Part shown: positions 1-11,937 of the stretch, piece by piece
How the letters are laid out: the number at the start of each line of letters is the position of its first letter
Position numbering within the stretch: the first letter of the stretch is position 1
Assembly: GCA_026724425.1 (NCBI GenBank)
Contig: JAIUCV010000009.1
Coordinates: 23,577,846 to 23,641,845, forward strand
Direction of reading: 5' to 3'
DNA length: 64,000 bases
From: Erythrophleum ivorense
Taxonomy: Eukaryota > Streptophyta > Magnoliopsida > Fabales > Fabaceae
Notes under the pieces: generated by a model
The model's input: only the letters and a program-made list of their open reading frames with translations
The model's database searches: none
What the model was told of the DNA's origin: nothing
Position numbers and translations under genes: made by a program

Positions 1-556
1 ACTTAATATAGCATTATATAAAATATTAACAAGAATATACAAGGTATAAATATGGTTCCACAATAAATATAAAATGGAATTAAACCCTGGTTACCTCAAG
101 CAATAATTTCCACTTCTGAAATAGCCACTAACAGTAACCAAGTAGAGGCATGAGCTTATAACAACTATAACAGCCAATATCTATACATCAACCCAAATGG
201 ACCCTTACTTTAATTCAATAAAATACTTAATAATTACTAAGTCTCAACTTACCCAAGCTTCCTAGTGCCAACAAACACCAAATTAAAATCAAAAGTCCAA
301 ATCAACATAATGGGTTATCACTTCCTCTTGAATTTTTGCACATGTAAATTCACTATAGAAAGATCAGCCATAGAGATGAATATGAAGCAAAATAACATCA
401 CAAATGAAACGGGTTACCTCATTGATAACTAAGCCTCTTCTTCCACTAATCTATTAAGAACACAATAAAATCCTAAAATCCAAAAACCTAGGGTTTCATC
501 AACCATCACCAAATCAAGAGCTATTCAATTCAAATAAAAAAGGAGAAGGAGATAAG
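1..556 (-). repeat. LTR family A, reverse copy A0, left fragment
   Basis: This stretch aligns by eye, in reverse orientation, with the first half of other family-A LTRs in the window (for example 16450-17200 and 60790-61490). Shared landmarks are the 'ggttacctca' and 'cttacccaag' segments and the purine-rich 'aggagaaggagataag' end. It stops at ATAAG (552-556), the target duplication of the LTR inserted at 557. The rest of this LTR resumes at 9933. Its left end lies outside the window, so its own duplication cannot be checked. No gene is seen here. Confidence 0.65.
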
Positions 557-658
557 TGTAACACTATAACTTCTAGCTCATTTGATGCCATATATAAGCT
601 TTGTATTATCAATCCCACAAGATCATATGAAAATGGGATGAAAATAATAAACTTTTTC

Positions 659-3627
659 TGTAATAACCCAGAAAAAGAAAAGAGAAAAAGAAGTGAGAAA
701 AAGGAAGGGAAAGAGAAGCTGGAAAATTTTCGAAGAGCTGAGAATTTTCTAAGTCTTCTCGCCATAGCGAGATATGGAATCGCCATAGCGAGAATGCCTC
801 TTCGCCGTAGCGAATATGTTCCTAGCTGTAGCGAGTGCGGCATTCCATATAGAGCCCAGTGAGTTGCTGGCCGTAGCGAAATTGTTCCTAGCTATAGCGA
901 GTATGGCATTCCATATAGAGACCAGGGAGTTGCTCGCCATAGCGGCGCTATAGCGAAGGCAGAGGTCTGGAACAAACACGATCTCGCCGTAGCGACGCCA
1001 TAGCGAAGGCAGAGGTCTGGAACAGACACGAGCTCGCCGTAGCGAGGTCACTAACTCGCTATAGCGAGAGCAGTCTAGAAAAGCGAGAAAAAGAGAATTT
1101 GACTTTTTAAAAGCTTCCAAATCTCTTCTTTCTTCTTCTAACCGACTCTAACTCGTCTTAGGAGAGAGAAAAGGGCGGAGGAGAGAGTGAGAAGCTGAAG
1201 AGAAGAGGAAAGCACAAGAAAGGTATGAATTTTCATAGCTTCCTCTTAGTAAGTTGTCTTCTCCCCTTTTTCCTCCTTTCCACGGTTTAAATGGTAGAAA
1301 ATGGTTAGGGTTGAGTCTGGTTCAGAGGAGAGAGAGTGGGAAACCATTCTTGAGAGAGATTAGAAGTAGATAGTCTTCTCTTTCTTGCTTTTCCCCTTTC
1401 TTAAGAGTTGAGAAAAGAGAGGGATAGCTCATGGGCCTTAGAGTGAGGAAAGACCTAGAGTGAGAAGCTCAGTAGAGCCAATTAGAAGAGATCCCTAGCT
1501 TAAGAATTGAGTATAAGGTATTAATGCCATGCTTTTGTGTGGTTAGGCTCAAGAGGAAACTCTCCCATCTAGAAGTCGTTGCGAAAACCAACAAGGGAGG
1601 AGTCAAGTGTCAGAGCAAATTGAGAATAGCTAGCAAAGGTAGTTCTCTCCGCTTTCTCTCATGCATAATTGTGTGTTTACATTGTCTTGCTTGTGTGTAT
1701 GAATGATATGAGCTATGAGAAGTGTGTTAGCATGATTATGTGATATGATTGAGCTGATGTTTAAATGATTGTTTGGTTTGCTTGAGGAAATGGAAAAGCC
1801 AATAACCCTGAAGCCAAGGTGAGGATGAGCCGAAGCCCTAAGTTGGTTGAGCCATGTCTCCCAAAAGTGAGGTTGACTCCCAAAGAGTAAGGGTGAGTCT
1901 AAATACCTCTAAAAGTATGGGAAGGCAAATCCAAAAGCCATAAGGGAAGGGGTGAGGCCGATCCAAGTACTCAGCGAGCTCTTGAATGTTATCCATGGCC
2001 ATTTTACATGTTTTAAATGTTTTTCATCATGTTTTATATGCTAACATGCCATACATGCATAATGAGACTTGTTGCATGCAATATATGTATGTTTGAATGA
2101 GAGTTGAACTACTGAGATTCTCCGAGTCTCACCCTTCCTCTCCACCATCCAACCATGCCAGGTGGACCGAGTGAGATTAGAGATGGGAGCAACCACCAAC
2201 AAGCATGAGGCTAGGGATAGAAATGAAGAAGAATGTAAAGGCTTTTGGCCACATGTTGTAATTGTAATAGAATTGTACATGAGCTGTAAATGATGTATAT
2301 GATGTAGTCCCCCATAGTTTTGTAAAACTATGTATATATTAATGATGAATGTATGAGAATGAGGTTTATGATGAATGTATGAGAATGAGGTTTATGATGA
2401 ATGAAAGAACATGGTTGAATGAGAAAGAACCAATGATAGCCTAGTAAATAAGGGTGCATAAGTGGGCATGGGGTAGTGAGTTTCCCCAATCTAAGTTATT
2501 AGACACTTGAGGCATGATTGATAGCTCCTATAGATGCTTTCTCATGTGCTCAAAGGGTCATAGAAGTAGAAAACTTCAGATTGGACCCCATTAGCCACAC
2601 TTTTGGCCAAGAAAGGGCCATTTTGCACATGATGTTATAGAATAGCCATATGACCTCTTCTTGCTATGAGATTTGACATGTAGCTAGATTATGATTAGAG
2701 CTTTCTGGGAAGCTAGAGTTCATGTCATTTAGAGGTCTATAGCATTTTCTATGATCCATCAAAGTTGACATCAGAAATTCGGATTTCAGAAAATCACTGT
2801 TCATTTGGTCAGTTTTGAAATCATGTCATCCGAGGGGCAAACGTAGTCCAATGGCTACGAAATTTTATACACAGAAACTAGATGGTCACAGTGACTTGTA
2901 GGAACTGGAAGAACCTCATTTAGAGGTCCAGAGAGTGAGTTATGCAATTTCGAAGTTCCCGCCCAGAATCAGACCCCCAACCTGACCCGAGGTACTGTTT
3001 CATCGGTTTCCGGGGAATTGGCTTAGTGGACTGATCTGGAGATATTTTTCTCCTCTAGCTAACATCCACATATTTCCATAGAGATAGAGTTTATGAGCAT
3101 TGGATTTTTGTGGAATTAGTTAGACATTTTCAAAGTCCATATCAGTAAACTGTGACAGCAAAGAAGCCCCCTCTGACCAGTGAGCTATTTCGATGTCAAA
3201 CGCAGAATGAGTGAGAGATTGAGACTTCTAAGTATTTTTAGCATGAAGTAGACGTCTCAAGCTTTCTAGAATGACCCAGATCGTGCAGATACGATTTTTC
3301 TGCATTTAGTTATGAATTTCCAAAGTTAGCCCAGAAAAGGAGCAAAATCTGTCCATAGCGAAAATGCATGTCTCCAATCCCTTTTTGCTTTCCACAAGTT
3401 TGAAGCATATAGTTGGGATTGAAATAAGTCTCAATAGTGAAATTGAGCATGAGGAAGCATAGAGAGAGCTCAACCGGTCCATATTACTTCTAAGTGGAGC
3501 TCTACCCACACATAGTGCCATAGAGAGAGTAAGCATAAGGTAGAGAAAGTGTCTCCCTTATGAGTTCCGCACCGCCCATATGGGCTAGAGGGCACGTTGG
3601 GCATGAGCTAGAGGTTAAGGTGTCACA
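659..3627 (+). mobile_element. Solo LTR, family B, forward (copy B2)
   Basis: A 2969-bp LTR beginning TGTAATAACCC and ending GGTGTCACA, bounded by a perfect 5-bp duplication TTTTC (654-658 and 3628-3632). It sits inside copy B1 in the opposite orientation. Positions 755-1080 carry a GC-rich array of CGCCATAGCGAG and CTATAGCGAG words. A segment near 1810-1970 repeats a 'gtgaggttga/ccaaaag' theme also found in B1 (7840-8050) and B3 (62520-62700). No coding region is supported: reading frames over the array are by-products of the repeats. Confidence 0.85.
755..1080. repeat. GC-rich CGCC-ATAG-CGAG word array in LTR B2
   Basis: About fifteen copies of the words CGCCATAGCGAG, CGCCGTAGCGA and CTATAGCGAG occur in roughly 330 bp. 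Part of the array is tandem: a unit of about 67 bp containing GGCATTCCATATAGAG is present twice (about 820-950), and a unit of about 55 bp containing AGGCAGAGGTCTGGAAC is present twice (about 950-1050). The block is much richer in GC and CpG than its surroundings. Function is unknown. Confidence 0.8.
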
Positions 3628-4596
3628 TTTTCCGCGTTGCGCTATGTCAAAAAATTCAATTTGGTGTCATGTGGACTGTGTGAGCTCATACTATACTTCC
3701 TTATATTTAATTTCATTTTTACAACTCATTTGTATCACAAAAACATGCCTACAACACATGGAAACCGAAATGGAGCTCAAAATAAACAAGCACATTTTCG
3801 GCCAGATTTGCTCCATTTTCTGACCCAACTTTGGAAAATTATAACTAAATCTAAAAAATTCGAAATGATGCAATCTTTGTCATTATGGAAACCTTACGAT
3901 GTCTGCTTCATACTAAAAATATGCCCAAATCATAAAATTCATCACACAGGACGTTTGATATCCAAAAAGCTACAGAGTCGCTGGCTGCCTAGGTTGTTGT
4001 TTAGTTTACTGATACAAATTTCTGAAATTCATAACTAATTCTATAAAAATCAAAATCACACACATTTGGTCATTCTGGAAAGCTAAAAATGTTAAATTGA
4101 TAGTAAAAATAATTCTAGAATGAAACAGATACGTTTAGTCAGCTAGACCCTATGGAACAGTAACCGGACTCATGGGGCGCTACTGATACTGACAGTTAAC
4201 TTCAAACATGCATAACTTATTGCTCAGACCTCCAAATGAGGTGATCTCAGTGGCCACCAAAAGCTTAAGACCTCTAGTTTATGCATGTAAAATTTCATAA
4301 GCATTGGACACCATTTGGCCATCAGGTGACATAAAATTCAAAACTGCCAGTATGAATAATACCCATACCAGAATCCATGAAAAATCCCAACTTTGAAAAT
4401 TCATCAAATATTCTCTAGGCCTCCGAAAATTATGATCTTTAGCTTTCCAAAAATATTTTAGTGAGACCTAATTGCATGCAAAATCTCAGATGAAGAAGAG
4501 TTCATTTGGGCAAAAAGTGACATAAGGTTGCATTTGGGCCATTTTCATGCCTCTTAATGGTTCAATGATGGGCAAAATGGCTCCTATGGTTCTTGT

Positions 4597-7287
4597 TGTA
4601 ACACCTCATAATTAATTAAGGTGCTAATCATGGATTAGAATTAATTAAGAGTAATTAATATGGGCTCGTTGGGCAAGTTAAGTGAATGGAGACTTTAGAG
4701 AGAAATTATTAATATGGATTTGAGATTTAATTGGGATAGAAATTCTATCTAGGCCTAAATTAATAGATCATGAGAAGAGGGTAATGGAGGCCCAATGGAT
4801 TATGTGCAAACTTAACATAATTTAGTGTGATGGAGGCCTAAGATTTACCTTGTATAGACTCTTCTAAGTGGCCCAATAATCCTTGTGCAAATCCACATTC
4901 TTGAGTTTCTCAAACTTGGCCCAAACTCAATTAAATTTCAGCAACCCAAATGCATAAAAACTGGCCCAACAAACTTAAAAATCTGAAGCCCAAGTGGAGA
5001 TGGATCTTGGAGCAGCCCATGACCCATACTTGACCCAACTTAAACCCTAATACCCCACCCACTTACTCACTTGCTGAAACATAAGATTCAAGAGGCAAAA
5101 TCGGAGGTGGAGAAGGAGGCTAGGGTTTGGGACCAAAATTCTGCATTTTCTCATACTTAGAGCAAGATTCAGCCAAGGTAATAGTTATACAACTTAATCC
5201 TCTCATCTTCCTCCTTAATTTGGTCCGATTAGTTTTTCATTTGGAGCATTTTCATCCTACCCAAAAATCTGAAATGTGAGTGTTTGGGGATTTTCTTGAT
5301 GAAATTCGTAGGTTGGGATTAAGGCTGACCTTGGGTGACTTTAAACCCTCCATTTTGATGCTTTGATGCTTAATTTGAGACCCTCATAGCTAATCTACAA
5401 AATGGGTATTAATTATGTACGAATTTGCTTAGGATTTTGGGTGGAATATTGAATTTTCTGGTGGAGGAAACTTAAATCCGAAATTGGGACTTGTTGTGGC
5501 TGGGTAAATGATTCTTGGATAGTCATTGGTATTTTAAATTCCTTGGGTACTGATTATGATTATTAATGATGAATTAGAGTAGTAATTATGTGATGTTATG
5601 GTTATAGGAGGAATTCTGCACCATTGGTGATTGTTACAAGTGTCTACAAGTGAGGTAACCGAGTTTATATCAATTCCATGTGTATATTTGATTTAATTCC
5701 ATATGTTGCTATATATGATTGATTGAAAAATGCTGAATGAATTGGTTGGCTATCTGTTGATTTTTGATTGGACCTTGTGAGTCCATGGTGGAGCTGTGGT
5801 GCGGCTGCCACCCGCGCATGTGCTATGATCAAGCACCGAGTTATGATCAAACCCCAGATGCACTGAGCCGCGGTTGTGCTCAATGAGGAGTAGGTGCCGT
5901 GGACGGGCCTCTCCGATGTTAATGGCCTTTAACATGTGATAATATGATTGCTAGTATGGGATAGTAATCATGATAGCCTAATTGTTTCATTTGCTGTTAT
6001 AATGGATATGATTCTGATGTTGATTTTGATTTATGCATATATGGTAATTAAACTGGATATATAATGGAATTGCCTTGGTTACTGAGATTTATATCTCACC
6101 CCGTTTTGTGGGATTAACATTTCTGGTGAAAGTTCCTCAGGTAAGGATAAGGGTAAGCAAGTGGATGAACATCCATGAGCTGAGGCCGGGTGTGGGGAGC
6201 TACACTTGGTCTGAGTAGAGTAGGATAGATGCCATTTTTGTTATTAGTTTACATAGCATCATCATGTAATCATATTGCCAAGTGTAGGCATTTATATTTT
6301 GCTTGATTGAAATGTAACCGTTAAGGATTTAGAGCACATCATAGTGGGATATCAATGTATGAACTTATAGCAATATATATATGTATGTAATTCTGCTGAA
6401 ATTGTGATATGGATCACCTTATGGGAATTGTAGACATATGATGTCTTAGAGGTAAGCTAATATTGAATGGAATATTTATAAAATTTGCATGGGATGTAAA
6501 TTGCTGATAATGTATGTGATCTTGCTGCCATTTATTTATAAATTTGTTGGTATGAGTTAGTGGAACAAGTAGGAAATGACATTTGAGTTTCACAATGGTA
6601 ATGGATGGATTGATGGGTAAATAGGGTAGAATAACACCATTAGGATCACTTGAAACAAGGGTAGGTAGACCTAGAGTGTTACTAAGGTGAGGATTGGAGT
6701 GTAGAGGGAGAAATTCGGGTAATATGGTCACAGAAGGGAATCCTGCCGCGGCCAAGAAGGCTTCGCCGCGGCCAAAGGGGAGACAGAACCGAAAGGCACC
6801 GCGGCTCAACAAACCTAGCCGCGGCGCAAAGCGAAAAATTCACCCAGGGGGGGTAACAGAACCAAAACCCGCCGCAGCGCGAGTCGAAAAATTAAAATTG
6901 TGTTGGACAGAGGCAAAACTCGCCGCGGCGCGAATATATTACGCCGAGGCGAGTATTCTGGGAGTCGAGTAGAAGTTCCAGGAAGCATTTCCGCCGCGGC
7001 GCCACATAGGTTGGCCACGGCGAGATTTGTGAAATCAGGAGAATGATATAAGATTACAAGCCGGGAGATTATTGAGTATTGAAACTAATGGATGGTTGAA
7101 TACAGTAAGATTTCTTTTATGCACATTTCATTTTGTTAAGGTGGCATGGTGATGACCCTAACATCAAGGTTCAAATTCCCTCACATTTTCGTAATACGGT
7201 AAATTATAATGACCTCAAACCTTGATCATTAACTAATAATCTTGTATTTAACCATAATTACAATGATAACAAGGTAGGGTTGTCACA
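4597..7287 (+). mobile_element. Solo LTR, family A, forward (copy A1)
   Basis: A 2691-bp LTR starting TGTAACACCTCATAATTAAT and ending GGTAGGGTTGTCACA, flanked by a perfect CTTGT duplication (4592-4596 and 7288-7292). It aligns along its length with both LTRs of the full element at 21638-31995, including the conserved GC-rich block (about 5765-5935) and the GCCGCGGC array (about 6740-7020). No internal domain is present, so it most likely formed by recombination between two LTRs. It lies inside family-B LTR B1. Confidence 0.9.
6740..7025. repeat. GCCGCGGC array of LTR A1
   Basis: Irregularly spaced copies of GCCGCGGC, CGCCGCGGCGCG and CGCCGAGGCGAG sit in an otherwise AT-rich LTR. The same array is found at the matching place in every family-A LTR in the window: about 15240-15560, 19030-19260, 23640-24090, 31220-31680, 52240-52750 and 59410-59850. 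Older copies show CG to TG/CA decay of the palindrome. Confidence 0.8.
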
Positions 7288-9932
7288 CTTGTGGCCACTT
7301 GAGCACGTGGGAATGGCCTAAAAAGACTCTCTAAACTTGTCTCAAAGGTGTAGAGACTCACATAGAATTTCATTCTCCATTCCCAAGCTATGTACTAAGA
7401 GGCATACACTTGAAATGGCCATCCAATACCCAAAAATTGCAATACATTTCATTTATCCACAAATTTCATACATACATCATCTATTAGGATATTTACACAT
7501 GTTCCATTCATTGTGCATCAATTCTAAAAAAAAATTACATCATATGCCACTCCTTTGGTTATAACATAAACAAAGTTAAAAGCTTTATAATCAAGGCTTC
7601 ATCTCCTCACTTGGTGGCTTCCATTTCCTTGTTCATTGGCTCCACCTAGCATGTTAGGATATTGGAGAGGAGGGAATGAGATTCAAAGAATCTCAATAAC
7701 TCATCTCCCATTCAATCACACATAATATGTACAAAGCAAGATTTTCAAATGCATGTATGGAAAAATGGAAGTCATGGACATTTTCAAAACAACATTGGCA
7801 TGTGAATCAATCATACAAGACATTCAAGAGTTCCCCAAGTGTTTGGATTGGCCTCACACTTCTCCTCATGGATTTTGGACTTGCCTCACCCATTCTTTAA
7901 GAGCTTTAGACTCAACCATACTCTTGGGAACCCACTTTACTTTTGGGAGACTCTTTGCTATGTCTCAACCAAGCTCAAGGGTTCTTGGCTCATCCTCACC
8001 AAAGGGAAGAGTTCTTAGCCTCTCCTCACTCAAGCAAACTCATACAAACATCATAGATTCATTTAAAACATAACATGGCATCAAGGATCATGGAATACAA
8101 AGGCATGCTAGCATACTTTTCTTAGCTTGAAAATACACATACACACATTCTAAAACAAGCTAAACACACATCCATGCATGAGAGAAGGTGGAGAGAGCTA
8201 CCTTGCACAATTTCACACACTTTTTCCTTAGCTTTCAAGCCTCCTCTTTTGGCCACACACCTACAATTTGGTGGAGATAGTTTCTCTTGGCCTAGATACA
8301 ATTTATAGGAGCCAATTAGATCTATGAAACATATTTTGAGGCTACATCACTTGATAAAACACTAGATTGCTCTATAGGCTCTATTATGGTCCATAAAGGC
8401 ACCTAATGAAGCAATACCCCTCAAGGGACTTTTAGGCCTCATTCTTTCCTTTCAAATATGATTCTTGACTCCTTTTAAACCTCTTGGAGTCATCACATCA
8501 TTAAAACAAAAGGCCTAGCACCATGTTGCTTCTTTAAGTCATAATATGGAACCTAAGACACCAAATCACTTTCTATGAGTTCTTAATTTTTTCCAAGGCT
8601 TCCTCTCATTCTCTTCCATCATATATGACTCAAAACTAGGCTTGGAACAAATTAAAACTATCCCTAACCTATAGTTCTGCCCTAGGCCGAAATGGCACAT
8701 GAAAAATAGAAGTAATGGGTTTGCTTTGTTTTCTTGATGGAAGAGGTGTGTGGGGAGGTCTCTAGGGATCTTAGGAACTCAAGCAAACACTCATCTAAGT
8801 TAGGGAATTCATGGATCAAAACAGATTTCACAATGTCTCCATGAATCCCTCACTTTTCTATCTTGTGTTTTCATGCTTCTTTCTTTGATTTCTTTGCACC
8901 TGCTTGCTTCTCACACTCCAAAATCTATGAATCTCCCTTGCTAGGACAAAAATTCATCTCCCTTTGATTGGGCTCTATATGGGACGAAATTATCACAAAG
9001 AGGAGAAGGGAAGAAGAAGCATGGAAGATAACAAGTTACCTTGATTTCCTAGCTTTTCTCAAGTGCTCTTCCAAGTGATAAGTTCCTCTCCTTCAAATTC
9101 TATTATTCCTCCTCTGGACCAGAGTCAAAACATCACCAAATCCATCAATGAAACCATAAAAATGAAGAGGAGAATGAGAGGAACAAGTTTACTCAAGGGA
9201 AGAGCATAAAATTCCACACTTGTCTTACTTTTTCCTTGCTTTTTCTCTCTTCAAAATCTCCTCTCCTTGTGTGCCCAAGAGAGCTGGCTTCCTTCTCTGT
9301 TTTTGGGGCAAAAACAAATCGTGGAAGTGAGGAGCTACTGAAACGTGGATAAGAAGGAGCTAAAAGTCACTTTATGCAACTTTTTACTTTTGTATTTTAA
9401 TCTCTTTCTTGGCCTTTTCATTTTAGACTCATATCAACTCTTTTTTGAAATCCGTCTTCTCCATCATATTCCTTAGGCTCTTAATCATAAGAATTGCCTT
9501 TGGAATCACTCAAAAAAGATCTAAAACCATTCCGAACTGTTCGATCAAAATTTTGGTCAACCTTTGCCGAAATCGCTCACCGGAGGGGTTTTAACTGTTC
9601 TAGGGGTTCCCATGGTTTTCAGGGCCTCTGAGAACCCCAAAAAGCTCAAATTTTCCATTTAAAAAGCTCTCCTGTGAGTTTTCAAAATTTTTCAAAAATT
9701 ACAAAAATACCCCTACTTTCTTCGACAAATTTTCTGAGCTCTTCTGGCTCTAGTTTTTAAGCATCTCACACCTCAAATCCTCATTTTCTAATATTTAAAA
9801 TTTTATCATAATTTTAGTTGACCCCAATTCCTTCTATTTCGAGGACTTCCTTTTATATTTGGTCCATTTCTGACGTTTACAGAGAAACTGAACATTGCGT
9901 TTCTCATGTTTACGGAGGGACCGGATGTTACA

Positions 9933-10478
9933 ATAAGCATTTTTCTCTTCACTCATCTAAGCCAAATCTTGTATCTTATCATTGAATCAAAGCTTAAAAG
10001 TGCAAAAAAACATAGCTCTCTCTCCCTCTCTGTGATTTACTCTCTATTCCTTGGATTGTTTAGGATGTGGCTAAAAAATTAGTGTGGGAGGCTAAAATTT
10101 GACTTGGGGGTTAAGCTAGGTCATGGGTTGTGTCATTGATTTAGGTTTTGAGCCATTTGGATTCTGAGCTTTGTTGAATTTAAATTGGGCCCCTTTGCAG
10201 ATCTACTTTTGGGCTATTTCAATTAAATTTAATTAAATCTTAAGGATTAGTGAGTTTCAAATAATTTTCTTAGGGGTAAATTATTAATGTCCACTCATAT
10301 TTTCAACCCTTAAATAATTTTTTTCTAGATTAAACCCTAAATTGATTATTCCTTCCTTAATATTTTTTCTATTTATTTATTTCCTCATAAAATTCCTAAT
10401 TTAATTACTTTTCTCTAAAAGTCTTTAATTAAATTATTTTTCCCAATAATCCATATTAATAAATTTCAGGATGTTACA
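9933..10478 (-). repeat. LTR family A, reverse copy A0, right fragment
   Basis: Continuation of copy A0 after the B1 insertion. It matches the reverse-oriented first 550 bp of other family-A LTRs, with the 'aagccaaatctt' segment, the 'ttgggc' stretch and the Ty3-type terminus AGGATGTTACA ending at 10478. The following bases TGGAC would be the target duplication; the partner copy is outside the window. Confidence 0.7.
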
Positions 10479-11536
10479 TGGACTCCTCTTTCCATGAAAT
10501 TTCAAGTGATGATTCATTGGCTAGGACTTTGGAAACTAAAAAGTACTTAGTCAAGTCCGAAGAATGGAATTGGGTGCTTTCCCATCCCAATTGTCTAGAG
10601 TCAAGCCTATAAGAGTTCATCATCTGAGCCTTCTTACACAAAATTGCAAAATGAGGTCACTCAACTTAAAACCAAATGGTTAAAAGAAATGAGCAATAAT
10701 GACAAGCAAAGGCCAAAAATGCTACCAGAGACAAGCAACAACAACAAATGGAGGCAATTATGGCTTTCCTACTCTGAAGTTTTTGAGGTCCATTATCATT
10801 AGATCTTGAAACCATTTAAGCTCAAGGGATAATTTTCTAAACTTTATGTTCTAGTTAAATTATACAAATGAATATTTTTATTTTTTATTTTTAATTTAAT
10901 ACTAATAATATTTTTTTTAATTTTAGGCACCAAATAATCAAGATAGTGAACACCAACTCACTAATGATAATCATTGCTCATAATTATACTGATAGTCATT
11001 CCTCATATTGTTTGGATATATTTATAATTATATTCTTACTAACTTATTTGTAAATTAATTAAATATAAATATATTGGCAATTTTAATAGCATATGATTGT
11101 TATTATTGAAAATTGGTTGTTATTGGAAGATATGTTGGTTGAAAATTGTTTTGTTGCTAGAAATTGGTTGCTATTAGCTAAAAATTGTTGCTATATGTTT
11201 GCTAAAAAAAATGGATAAAACAATACATATTAGGAAGGTAGAAAAAATAAATATATTTGTAGCAATGGTTAGAACTACCGCCTTAAATATTTTTTAACCA
11301 CTATTATAAAAATTGTGATTTAGATCGTAGTCTAACCATGCCTTCTATCAAATCTTGATTAGACCATAGTTTAACCATGGATTTACTAATGGCTTTAAAT
11401 AAACTATGGTTAAAGCCTTTGCGATGGATGTTTTAACTATAGATATTGCAATTGTCATTAAACCACTCAACGATGATTAAAACTATCATCAAAACCACTA
11501 AAAATACCATGTTTAAAACCATGGTTTTTTGTAGTG
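10479..11536 (+). mobile_element. Probable 3' end of a CACTA (En/Spm) transposon
   Basis: The stretch ends in TTTTTTGTAGTG at 11536, the reverse complement of the canonical CACTACAAAAAA terminus of plant CACTA elements. Before it (11270-11520) are several short direct and inverted copies of an 'aaccatggttt/taaccatag' word, as expected of subterminal transposase-binding repeats. A short frame near 10620-10760 (LQNEVTQLKTKWLKEM...) looks like the coiled C-terminus of a CACTA-associated protein, but this is weak. No left terminus is present, so I infer that the A0 LTR pile (1-10478) inserted into this transposon and that its left part lies outside the window. Confidence 0.4.
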
Positions 11537-11937
11537 TTTGCCTCTAATTCAATGCCTAAGCTAATTTGAAGGGGGAAAAAGTTTACTATCAAAAAACTAT
11601 ATGCTATGTAGTTTTAGATTTTAAATTTTTTAAAAAAGTTTAGGTTAATGATTTAGCCAAATTTGATTTGTGGTTGTCTTCCAATAGTATTTACTTTAAC
11701 CATTTTTATGGTTTAATAACTTGAATTATACAATATTCATCATAATATTTTTATTTTAAATTCATTTACTTTTTAACTTTTCTTGTTCTATTTTTTGTGT
11801 TTTTAAACTTTTAATTTTTAAATACAACATTAAATTACTTGATTCAATTTATTATGTAAATATTTTTTTAATGGTTAGTTATAGGGATATTTTAGGCAAC
11901 TCCATGCTCAAGGTTCGACCTCATTGCCAATGGATCA
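11537..11937. other. AT-rich spacer, nothing recognised
   Basis: About 400 bp of AT-rich sequence between the CACTA-like end and the intact CACTA element. No coding frame, terminal repeat or RNA gene was seen. Confidence 0.5.

Larger units (their letters stand above)
557..9932 (-). mobile_element. Solo LTR, family B, reverse (copy B1), split by two insertions
   Basis: Reverse-oriented LTR starting TGTAACACTATAAC and ending GGATGTTACA, flanked by the 5-bp target duplication ATAAG (552-556 and 9933-9937). Its start is homologous, in reverse complement, to the end of copy B2 near 3600-3627. It is interrupted by copy B2 (659-3627) and by family-A solo LTR A1 (4597-7287). Subtracting both leaves about 3.7 kb of LTR: 557-658, 3628-4596 and 7288-9932. 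No internal retroelement region or protein-coding sequence is visible, so it is a solo LTR. The stretches 7293-9932 and 3633-4591 contain no gene. Confidence 0.8.

Noticed and set aside
749..1120. A 123-codon minus-strand frame with repeated NSLVSIWNA-like units
   Set aside because: The repeats come from the GC-rich tandem word array of LTR B2, not from protein selection.
6414..6812. A 132-codon minus-strand frame, with a relative at 23434-23733
   Set aside because: It runs antisense to the LTR, is not kept in other copies, and shows no recognisable domain.
6740..7025. Spaced GC-rich words resembling a CRISPR array
   Set aside because: Spacing and length are irregular, the words are short palindromes, and the context is a plant LTR; no cas genes exist here.
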